From the NCBI GenBank assembly GCA_028820455.1, contig JAPPJC010000018.1:1-41427 (forward strand): a stretch of 41,427 nucleotides of DNA. The letters are read 5' to 3'. How positions within the stretch are numbered: the stretch's first letter is position 1; each line of letters starts with the position of its first letter. A program made the position numbers and the translations under genes. The stretch is from Acidimicrobiaceae bacterium. GTDB lineage: Bacteria; Actinomycetota; Acidimicrobiia; Acidimicrobiales; Aldehydirespiratoraceae. The notes under the pieces were generated by a model that made no database searches, was not told where the DNA came from, and saw only the letters and a list, made by a program, of their open reading frames with translations. Shown here one piece after another: positions 34,714 to 41,427 of this stretch.

Positions 34714-35607
34714 CTAGTCACTTTTCGTGGTGCCTGTATTTTCCGCAGTGCTTGTTTCTTTTTTCCCGGTATCTGCGCCGATGTCTGTGCCGATTTTTGC
34801 GGTGCTTGTTTCACTGGTGATCGCTTGTTGCGGAGATGTTTCGCTGCTCATACCAATTGCTGTCATATCACTACCGACACCAATGCCCAGCTGCTCCTTT
34901 ATTAGGTTTAAGCGGGTTTTGGCGTCTTTGGCACGCACTTCGGCTTCAATGGACAGCATTGATGCTTCTGTGCTAGAACTTTCGGTTATTTCGGCCATTC
35001 CTTTGGCTTTGGCAAAACGTGTCTCAATTTTGTTTCGGACTTCGTCGAAACTGGGACCGTCCGTATTGGTTGAATCTCGGAAGTTGATCATAGCTTCGTT
35101 CATTTTTTCTTGCAGACGAGCATGATCTAGCTGACTGAGAAGTTTGTGGCGTTCCCGTTGTTTTGCTTGTAGGTTCAAAGCACTCTGCGCTACCGCTGTT
35201 CGAGCTTGATCAGCAGCTGCTGACACTTGGCTATGCAACGACTTGAGGTTTTCCACTTCTTGCTCTAAAGTTATGATACGGTTTGCGAACTTCTCCGCTG
35301 CCTGCGTTAAAGATGACACCTGGTCAAGGTCATCTTCTAGATTGGCCTGTTCAGCCATATTGACTGCGTGGCGCGCGTTTTCATTCAAGCGTTGCAACTC
35401 AGCTAATGTGCGGTGAAGCTGCATTTCTATCTGCTTCTGGTTGGCGATCATTGTGGTAGCATCGTCTTGAAGGCTGCGATGTCGATCGCGTGCTTCAGCG
35501 AGGGCTTGCTCAAGCTGTATTTTTGGCTCGGCTTTCTCCTCAAAGCGTTTCTCGGTTCGGGCTGTGAGATACTTCCATCGACGAACCAAAACTTGCCACA
35601 TTCCCAA
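34714..35607 (-). CDS. pspA: PspA/IM30 (Vipp1)-family membrane-stress protein
   Basis: 297 residues, almost entirely coiled coil from about 20 to 225 (QLEQALAEARDRHRSLQDDATTMIANQKQIE, LDQVSSLTQAAEKFANRIITLEQEVENLKS), the ESCRT-III-like fold of PspA. Members bind stressed inner membranes and form oligomers. A Ser/Thr/Gly-rich tail (about 245-297) is extra, and its DNA contains a 14-bp direct repeat (34745-34758, 34799-34812). The start is uncertain between two ATGs two codons apart. It is convergent with proB (94-bp gap). Confidence 0.9.
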   Translation of the reverse strand: MGMWQVLVRRWKYLTARTEKRFEEKAEPKIQLEQALAEARDRHRSLQDDATTMIANQKQIEMQLHRTLAELQRLNENARHAVNMAEQANLEDDLDQVSSLTQAAEKFANRIITLEQEVENLKSLHSQVSAAADQARTAVAQSALNLQAKQRERHKLLSQLDHARLQEKMNEAMINFRDSTNTDGPSFDEVRNKIETRFAKAKGMAEITESSSTEASMLSIEAEVRAKDAKTRLNLIKEQLGIGVGSDMTAIGMSSETSPQQAITSETSTAKIGTDIGADTGKKETSTAENTGTTKSD

Positions 35608-35636
35608 AGTTCCATCTCCTCAGTCGTATGTTGTCA

Positions 35637-35885
35637 TCATGTACTAGTTATTTTAGTTTGATCACACAACAAAGCGTGGACTAAGCTTAGCGCAAACCGA
35701 ACCCTCGGAATCATCCAACTGGGAATCTCGGCCACCCGCTCCACACATAACCGATAAAAACCACGTGGCATACTAGGACCATCATGTAACCAGCCCGTGC
35801 TCGACAGAATCTCAATGGAATACGGCCGTAGCCGCAAGCACCCGACAACCATTGGAGCGGTTCTCAGGGTCACTGACAAAAACAT
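35637..35885 (-). CDS. Possible small protein between murJ and pspA
   Basis: 82 residues from ATG 35885. The frame is continuously open from the murJ TAG at 35919-35921 and in the same frame, so the murJ stop is followed by 94 sense codons. The composition is protein-like (TGPMFLSVTLRTAP, DGPSMPRGFYRL, AEIPSWMIPRVRF), mildly hydrophobic, with no recognised domain. It could be a separate small gene, a decayed C-terminus of a longer MurJ, or chance. The rest of the 311-bp gap holds an AGGAG-type site before pspA. Confidence 0.35.
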   Translation of the reverse strand: MFLSVTLRTAPMVVGCLRLRPYSIEILSSTGWLHDGPSMPRGFYRLCVERVAEIPSWMIPRVRFALSLVHALLCDQTKITST

Positions 35886-35918
35886 CGGACCGGTTACCCG
35901 GACCTCAAAACCACACGC

Positions 35919-37589
35919 CTAGTTGTGCTTATCCTTGAACGGTGCTTTGACTGGGTTCAATATGAGGCGAGACTCTTCAACACCACTGAGATGGGCTGTG
36001 AGCGTGTATATGCAGACAGACACACCTAACGCTAATGGCGTAGACAAAAGCACAGGCCAAGTTTTTGTGAGAAGTTTGATGAATATTGCGCTAACACAAG
36101 CAGCGACAGCAGCACCGATTGGAGTTAACAGGATTTTTCCAATTTGGATTTTTTCCAATTTCCGGTTCAGCAGTCGTACAAGTAGACCAGCTTCTACCCA
36201 AGCTGCTACTGCGGAGCCGGCAGCCAAGCCAACTATACCCAAACGTACTACATCGTCGATTTCACGTACTGTGTCTGGCAAAGCCCAGCTCAGCTGTAGA
36301 GCTTCAGCAATGTTCTGCAGTGCTCCGTTGTCGTTGATCACCACTCGGTCGAGTGGAAACATCAGCAAAGCACCGATTATAGCCGCTACTGTTACTCGAA
36401 TTGTGGCGATCCAAGCTGGGCCACTGGTGTTGCCCAAGGCGTAGCAGGTGTTCTGCAGTATTCGGTTTATGCCTGTGGCTGGCAGGGCTATGCCGTAGAC
36501 GGCTATAGTGAACCACAACATTTTTGTGTCTGCAGCAGAGAATAAACCTCCCTCAAACAATAGGTTGACCAACAGGTCACCTATAGCTATGTAGGTTGCT
36601 GCTGTGTAGAGCATTAAGAATGTGACTTTGCGTGCTCCAACTTGAGCGCGTTTGGCTATTGCGGTTAAGTTTTTTGCTTGTCGAGACATTTCTGGTAGTT
36701 CTGCTGCAGCAATGCTCAAAGCAAACAGGCTGATAGGCAAGGTGTAAAGGATTTGAGCACGGGCTAATGCTGCTAATGCTCCAGCAGCAAGCAACGATGC
36801 GAGCATAAGATCTATGTAAGAAGTCAGCTGAACAACGCCACGACCCAACACCGTTGGCATGAAACGCTTTATAACATCTCGCACTGCTTGAAGACCTCGG
36901 CCCCAGTTGAGCTTTATGCCTTTGGTTATGCACATGATGATCGGCAGTTGGAATAAAACTTGGGTAAGGCTGCCAACAGTCGCACCCCATGCTAAGGCTC
37001 GAGCTATGTCATCAAGATCAAAAGCTAGTATCCAAGCCGCAACTAAGGCTCCTATTTGGACTGTGTTCCACACTACTGGGGATACATAGGACACAAAAAA
37101 ATGCCTATGACTGTTGAGCACTCCCAGACACCAAGCCGATACAACGGCAAAACCTACTCCAACCGCAGTGATCCGTGTAAGGGAAACGGCTAGTTCAAAA
37201 CGTTGTTCACCCAAACCGGGAGCTAGCAATGCAATAGCAGGACGAGTGAAGGTCACTATAAGCAACACACCAACACTGGCAACTGTCATCAATAGAGCTG
37301 CCACTGCACCTGCTACTCGGTTCGCTTCCTCCTCTTTTTCGCCAGTAGTCGTCCTCTCGACGTTGTTGAGCATGAAACTGTACACTGGCACAAAACTTGC
37401 AGAAAGAACTCCTTCACCTAGCAGATTTTGCAATAAATTGGGTATGCGCATCGCTACCGAAAAAGCATCCGCAGCGGCAGAGTTTCCCAATAGTCGGGAT
37501 GCCACCGTTTCCCGTATCAGCCCGGATAGTCGGCTAGCCAAAATACCGAGGGCTACCATAAGTGGTGCTGATCGTGGTTTTTCGGCCAC
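35919..37589 (-). CDS. murJ: Lipid II flippase MurJ (MviN)
   Basis: 556 residues with about fourteen membrane segments. The N-terminal MVALGILASRLSGLIRETVASRLLGNSAAADAFSVAMRIPN with LLGEGVLSASFVPVYS is the MviN/MurJ signature. It flips the peptidoglycan precursor lipid II. The protein ends with a short polar tail (KAPFKDKHN) and lacks the pseudokinase extension of mycobacterial MviN. It is transcribed away from proA, with 149 bp and two tandem duplications between their starts. Confidence 0.95.
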   Translation of the reverse strand: MAEKPRSAPLMVALGILASRLSGLIRETVASRLLGNSAAADAFSVAMRIPNLLQNLLGEGVLSASFVPVYSFMLNNVERTTTGEKEEEANRVAGAVAALLMTVASVGVLLIVTFTRPAIALLAPGLGEQRFELAVSLTRITAVGVGFAVVSAWCLGVLNSHRHFFVSYVSPVVWNTVQIGALVAAWILAFDLDDIARALAWGATVGSLTQVLFQLPIIMCITKGIKLNWGRGLQAVRDVIKRFMPTVLGRGVVQLTSYIDLMLASLLAAGALAALARAQILYTLPISLFALSIAAAELPEMSRQAKNLTAIAKRAQVGARKVTFLMLYTAATYIAIGDLLVNLLFEGGLFSAADTKMLWFTIAVYGIALPATGINRILQNTCYALGNTSGPAWIATIRVTVAAIIGALLMFPLDRVVINDNGALQNIAEALQLSWALPDTVREIDDVVRLGIVGLAAGSAVAAWVEAGLLVRLLNRKLEKIQIGKILLTPIGAAVAACVSAIFIKLLTKTWPVLLSTPLALGVSVCIYTLTAHLSGVEESRLILNPVKAPFKDKHN

Positions 37590-37694
37590 TAGTTCAGGTT
37601 AATCCCAATACGTCTTCGTGTCGCAATTTGTATTGCCGCAATTTGTGTACTTATATTTTATTGATTGGATGAGCCGCTAAAGTAATCCTACTGA

Positions 37695-37756
37695 TGTCCT
37701 ATGCCAAGCTGTCCTATGCCAAACGACGGTAAACGATTATGACGGTAAACGATTAT
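37695..37756. repeat. Two tandem duplications upstream of and into proA
   Basis: TGTCCTATGCCAA is at 37695-37707 and 37710-37722 (15-bp period). GACGGTAAACGATTAT is a perfect 16-bp tandem repeat at 37725-37740 and 37741-37756. The proA ATG (37739-37741) straddles the junction of the second pair. Confidence 0.97.
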
Positions 37757-39124
37757 TATTCTTCCAACGATTCATCCATAAGCAATTCTACGACCTCAGC
37801 TGATGCCACACAAATCACCGCTGGGGCTTCTGCTGATATCAGTCGAACCTCCCCCCGGAATCCTACTGAGTCTTCTTCAACTCTTGCCAAGGATGTTGCA
37901 AAACTCGCTGCTCGTGCGGCGGAAGCCTCAGCTGCTATGGCGATAGCTTCCTCAGTTGCCAAAAATGATGCCATAAAAGCTGCTGCTGATTTACTTGCCG
38001 AAGCCGCAGATGAGTTATGTGCTGCTAATGCTTTGGATGTGGATAGAGCTATCGCCGAAGGTATGGCCCCCGTATTGATTGATCGTTTGCGACTATCCCC
38101 TGAACGCGTGAAAGCCATGGCGAATGGCTTGAGTAAAGTAGCAGAGTTACGTGATCCCATAGGTGAAGTGACTGATGGGTGGCTGCGTCCCAACGGGTTG
38201 CGGATTGAGCGAGTAAGGGTACCGTTGGGAGTGGTGGCAATCATTTACGAAAGCCGCCCCAATGTCACTTCCGATGCTGCAGGGCTTTGCATCAAGTCTG
38301 GTAACGCAGTTTTTTTGCGTGGCTCATCGGCTGCTTTGTGTTCCAACAGGACGATCGTCTCTATTATCCGTGAAGCCCTCGCCACCTTTGATTTACCTGC
38401 TGACGCTGTAGTACTCATGGAAGACACTTCCCGTGCCGCAGCGTTGGAGTTCATGAAACAACATGATTATGTGGACTGTTTAATACCCAGGGGCGGACAG
38501 TCATTGATTACCTCCGTTATAGAGCATGCCACAGTTCCAGTGATCATTGACGGTGCTGGTAACTGTCATGTGTATGTTGATTCTTCTGCTGATCTTGACA
38601 TGGCCGTCAAAATATTGGTGAATGCTAAAACACAGCGGCCTTCAGTATGTAATGCCGCTGAATCTCTGCTAGTACATTCGGCAGTGTTGGATGAGTTTCT
38701 GCCTAACGCGGTTGCTGCGCTTGAAAGCGTTGAACTTGTCGGTGACGATAGAGCGCAGGTTGTGTCAGACCGCATAGGTGAAGCCACACAGCAGGACTGG
38801 TTGTCTGAATATCTTGACATGAAAATTTCTGTGAAAGTCGTTGATACCCTCAGTGAGGCGATTATCCACATCAACCACAACGGCTCAGGACATTCAGAAG
38901 CTATTGTCACTAACGATTTCGCAGCAGCCGAACGATTCGTTCGTGAAGTTGATGCAGCTGTTGTGCTGGTTAATGCGTCCACTCGTTTTGTTGATGGAGA
39001 GGAGTTCGGGTTTGGTGCTGAAATTGGCATCAGCACTCAAAAACTGCATGCTCGAGGACCGATGGGGCTTGAGCAGTTGACAACACGTAAGTTCGTAGTG
39101 CGGGGCGATGGCCAGGTTCGTTGA
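37739..39124 (+). CDS. proA: Gamma-glutamyl phosphate reductase
   Basis: 461 residues; family about 415-430. After a Ser/Thr/Asn-rich tail of about 50 residues come AEASAAMAIASS, IYESRPNVTSDAAGLCIKSGNAVFLRGSSAAL, the catalytic Cys in RPSVCNAAESLLVH, and GFGAEIGISTQKLHARGPMGLEQLTT. It reduces glutamyl phosphate to the semialdehyde for proline. The ATG exists only because of a tandem duplication; an in-frame TAA sits four codons upstream. The adjacent moxR start follows the TGA with no gap. Confidence 0.96.
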   Translation: MTVNDYYSSNDSSISNSTTSADATQITAGASADISRTSPRNPTESSSTLAKDVAKLAARAAEASAAMAIASSVAKNDAIKAAADLLAEAADELCAANALDVDRAIAEGMAPVLIDRLRLSPERVKAMANGLSKVAELRDPIGEVTDGWLRPNGLRIERVRVPLGVVAIIYESRPNVTSDAAGLCIKSGNAVFLRGSSAALCSNRTIVSIIREALATFDLPADAVVLMEDTSRAAALEFMKQHDYVDCLIPRGGQSLITSVIEHATVPVIIDGAGNCHVYVDSSADLDMAVKILVNAKTQRPSVCNAAESLLVHSAVLDEFLPNAVAALESVELVGDDRAQVVSDRIGEATQQDWLSEYLDMKISVKVVDTLSEAIIHINHNGSGHSEAIVTNDFAAAERFVREVDAAVVLVNASTRFVDGEEFGFGAEIGISTQKLHARGPMGLEQLTTRKFVVRGDGQVR

Positions 39125-40015
39125 ATGCCACATTATTTTGAAAGCATTGAGGCCACTCACCAGGCTTTGAACAGGGTTGACTACATGTGCGATCTGAGCA
39201 TTGCGCAGGTGGTGTATCTAGCCGACCGGATTAGCAAACCAATACTTGTGGAAGGCCCAGCAGGCACTGGAAAAACTCAGCTAGCCAAAAGCGTGTCAGA
39301 AGCAACAGGCAGTAGACTCATTCGTTTGCAGTGTTATGAAGGAATCGACGAAGCTAAAGCACTTTATGAGTGGAACTACAAGAAGCAATTGTTGCGCATT
39401 CAAACTGAACGTGATACGGCTCGTGTTTGGGATGAGATTTCTAGTGATATCTTCTCTGAAGAGTTTCTCTTGACTCGGCCTCTGCTAGAGGCTATAGTGG
39501 CAACCGATCAGGTTGTGCTTCTGATCGATGAGATAGATCGTGTAGAAGTAGAGACCGAAGCTTTGTTGTTGGAACTGCTCAGTGAATATCAAGTTTCCAT
39601 ACCTGAGCTTGGAACGATTCAAGCCAGTCAGCATCCTTTAGTGTTTTTGACATCCAACAATACCCGCGAGTTAAGCGAAGCTCTCAAACGAAGGTGTTTG
39701 TACTTGCATGTTGATTACCCTTCAATGCGGCGAGAACGTGAAATCATAGTGGCCAAGGTGCCTGACATAACCAACGATCTAGCTGATCAGATAGCTAAGG
39801 TGGTTCGGCTGATAAGAAAACTGGATTTGAAGAAACAGCCATCGGTCTCCGAGACGCTTGACTGGGCCAGGACTTTGGTTTTGCTAGGGGTGCAGCGTGT
39901 TGATGCCGGCATCACCTCCGATACAATCAATATATTGTTGAAGTACCACAGTGATATAAATAGAGCCACCGAGAAATTGTCTGGAGCCACCGAGAAATTG
40001 TCGGTTGAACTTTAG
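39125..40015 (+). CDS. MoxR-family AAA+ ATPase
   Basis: 296 residues. Walker A GPAGTGKT is at 44-51, Walker B VVLLIDEIDR at about 129-138, sensor 1 FLTSNNTREL, and the arginine region LKRRCLYLHVDYPS. MoxR ATPases usually work with a VWA-domain partner to mature enzymes such as metalloenzymes; none lies in this window. The C-terminus is a doubled ATEKLS(G/V) unit. It overlaps the opposing ATPase gene by 4 bp at their stop codons. Confidence 0.92.
   Translation: MPHYFESIEATHQALNRVDYMCDLSIAQVVYLADRISKPILVEGPAGTGKTQLAKSVSEATGSRLIRLQCYEGIDEAKALYEWNYKKQLLRIQTERDTARVWDEISSDIFSEEFLLTRPLLEAIVATDQVVLLIDEIDRVEVETEALLLELLSEYQVSIPELGTIQASQHPLVFLTSNNTRELSEALKRRCLYLHVDYPSMRREREIIVAKVPDITNDLADQIAKVVRLIRKLDLKKQPSVSETLDWARTLVLLGVQRVDAGITSDTINILLKYHSDINRATEKLSGATEKLSVEL
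39963..40002. repeat. 21-bp tandem repeat at the moxR 3' end
   Basis: GAGCCACCGAGAAATTGTC is at 39963-39981 and 39984-40002 (21-bp period, seven codons), giving two ATEKLS units just before the stop. Confidence 0.92.
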
Positions 40016-41298
40016 ATCCAGAGACTGTTGTTCTTTGCAGCTTCTTGGAAGCTGCTCACTGTCAATATGTCGATATCATTTTCAGACTTGTCTTTGGTTC
40101 CTGTATAAACAAGTATACGACGTGTCAATCCTGCTAGTGAGGCAACCGAGTTAAGCCCTTTAAGGGTATCTTTGGTATAGTCTGCAGTATTCTTGATATC
40201 AATTGCTATGCGTTGGTCATCGCGGGTGAGCAAAAATGTAACTGTGGAGTTTGTTCTAGCAGACTTCCAGTGGGTGATTTGGTCAAATATGCTCATCTGC
40301 TCGTTATAGGCTGTAAGCTGCCCTAGTATCCAGCCCTCTATTAGGCTGGCTCTTTCATCTTCGGATGGCGGCCCTAGATTATTGCCGAAAGCTCGTAAGA
40401 GGCCACAGTCGTTCCAGTAGAGCTTAGGCTGCAGCCGGGAGCTCTTCGGAAGTTTGGGCAATTTCAACTGCCGTTTACTGGATTTGCCAGTATGTTTTGT
40501 TGTCTTGTCAGTAGTTTCCCTGTTATAGCCTCTTGCTGAGCTCAGCCTCTTGCTGGGCTTTTTCAGCCTGCCATCACGTCGATATTTCATTCTATAAGCT
40601 GGCAGCAGTGTAGCCAACATAATATCTTGCAATACGTCCATGTAGAGATACACATATTCAATATCGATGTCGCACTGTTTCGCGACACTTTGGACGTCAA
40701 GTGATTGCCCATGCAAACTGACAGCAATTGGAATGAACTTAATGAACCCTGTGAGCTGCTTTAGAGAAACTTTAGAGCGAACTGTGTCTCGCAAGTCTAT
40801 TTGCAATGAACTGTGGAGATGATTGAGGATCGAAACACGATCCGGGGAATTCCACACTGAAGGAATAGTGCCGTAACGGAGCACTTCATCAACGTCAAAT
40901 GTTTCGCCTAGTTCTATTGGAGTGAGTGGATATATTCTTTTGATTGGTATCTGCCCTGAGGCCAACTTCTGGTTGTACTCAGTTTTAAGTTGGTGAATGT
41001 TGCTGCTCAACAAGGCAAAGCGTAAACCCTGATTGGCAACCAGAGGATATACTTCGTCGATCAGGCTGGGAAGTCTTTGTAATTCACAAATAACAACCCA
41101 CTGACCTGGACTGACAGTTTGTAGTTGTTGTTTCAGTAGTTGAGGATTTCGTTGTAGTTTTGCCAACAATCTTTCGTCATTCAAGTCGACATAAACCGCA
41201 CCCGGCAGTTCATGGTCGAGCCAGGCGCGTTTACCCACTCCTTTCATCCCGAACAAATAAAAGGTTCGGTCATACAGTATTGGGAAACGTCTATTCAC
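40012..41298 (-). CDS. AAA_14/DUF4143-type ATPase with degenerate motifs
   Basis: 428 residues. The order P-loop, Walker B, IYPLTPIELGE and a C-terminal region with HWKSARTN and IAIDIK matches the AAA_14 plus DUF4143 family, predicted ATPases joined to a nuclease-fold-like domain. However, the P-loop reads GMKGVGKRA (17-25; Arg where Ser/Thr is needed), Walker B reads VVICELQ (Cys71 for Asp, Glu72 kept), and the usual EVDF segment is TVTF (352-355), while DIK (367-369) remains. A basic low-complexity insert (about 245-290) includes a 17-bp DNA duplication (40527-40542, 40544-40559). Activity is doubtful although the frame is intact. Confidence 0.8.
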   Translation of the reverse strand: MNRRFPILYDRTFYLFGMKGVGKRAWLDHELPGAVYVDLNDERLLAKLQRNPQLLKQQLQTVSPGQWVVICELQRLPSLIDEVYPLVANQGLRFALLSSNIHQLKTEYNQKLASGQIPIKRIYPLTPIELGETFDVDEVLRYGTIPSVWNSPDRVSILNHLHSSLQIDLRDTVRSKVSLKQLTGFIKFIPIAVSLHGQSLDVQSVAKQCDIDIEYVYLYMDVLQDIMLATLLPAYRMKYRRDGRLKKPSKRLSSARGYNRETTDKTTKHTGKSSKRQLKLPKLPKSSRLQPKLYWNDCGLLRAFGNNLGPPSEDERASLIEGWILGQLTAYNEQMSIFDQITHWKSARTNSTVTFLLTRDDQRIAIDIKNTADYTKDTLKGLNSVASLAGLTRRILVYTGTKDKSENDIDILTVSSFQEAAKNNSLWI

Positions 41299-41356
41299 TG
41301 CACCAACACGCTAGTTTGAAGAATATACGGTGATAATATGCGATATATAGAATACC

Positions 41357-41405
41357 GGGGGGGGGGGGGGGGGTTTGGGGGGGGGGTTTTTTTTTGGGGT
41401 TTATG
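41357..41405. other. G/T homopolymer tract at the window end
   Basis: Runs of about G17, T3, G10, T9 and G4 follow normal sequence. Nothing else in the window resembles this, so low-quality end sequence is the simplest explanation. The last 20 bases look normal but carry no feature. Confidence 0.75.
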
Positions 41406-41427
41406 GTTTTTTTGAGAACTATGTAGG

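Overview
The window reads as a compact bacterial chromosome segment, most likely from a member of the Actinomycetota and probably close to the Acidimicrobiia. That placement is an inference. It rests on a MshA-type mycothiol glycosyltransferase, a GuaB3-type IMP-dehydrogenase relative, a PspA-family protein, a MurA with Asp instead of the catalytic Cys, Thr/Ser-rich linkers in exported proteins, and the order rne-rplU-rpmA-obg-proB. Base composition looks moderate (G+C in the 40s by eye), low for many actinobacteria. The length (about 41 kb) and the G/T homopolymer junk at the right end would fit a cloned insert or contig end.

Layout. 1-4.9 kb: mostly minus strand, with a membrane-anchored cyclophilin, a 57-aa membrane protein, an unknown anchored protein, tRNA-Lys, a YgjP-like metallopeptidase and a histidine phosphatase. 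4.9-9.5 kb: a MoaD/ThiS-like sulfur carrier coupled to mshA, facing a 47-aa protein-guaB3-guaA purine operon. 9.6-12.8 kb: initiator tRNA, two unknown exported proteins and a DUF2269-like membrane protein. 12.9-18.2 kb: menF-menD-menC (menaquinone). 18.4-20.7 kb: a nucleotidyltransferase facing a long-form inositol-phosphate synthase. 21-28.1 kb: prfA-prmC-sua5-rpiB-glyA-wecA-like-murA (translation termination, tRNA modification, one-carbon metabolism, cell-wall precursors). 28.4-34.6 kb: an exported seven-repeat RCC1-like protein, then rne-rplU-rpmA-obg-proB. 34.7-37.6 kb: pspA and murJ on the minus strand. 37.7-40 kb: proA-moxR. 40-41.3 kb: a degenerate AAA_14/DUF4143-type ATPase.

How genes relate. 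Inositol-phosphate synthase and MshA could supply and use inositol phosphate for mycothiol. MenF, MenD and MenC are consecutive early menaquinone enzymes. MurA, the WecA-like transferase and MurJ serve the envelope. ProB and ProA catalyse consecutive proline steps but are split by the inverted pspA-murJ block.

The most unusual property is not a gene but a pattern. Short, near-perfect local duplications occur throughout the window, in coding and non-coding DNA. Four of them, in unrelated proteins (a DUF2269-like protein, MenF, MenC and the PrmC N-terminus), have two similar 22-37 bp blocks offset by exactly 72 bp (24 codons), with dissimilar DNA between. Other duplications sit on translation starts. 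One creates the proA ATG at its junction, one doubles the region in front of the phosphatase start, and one lies at the obg/proB junction.
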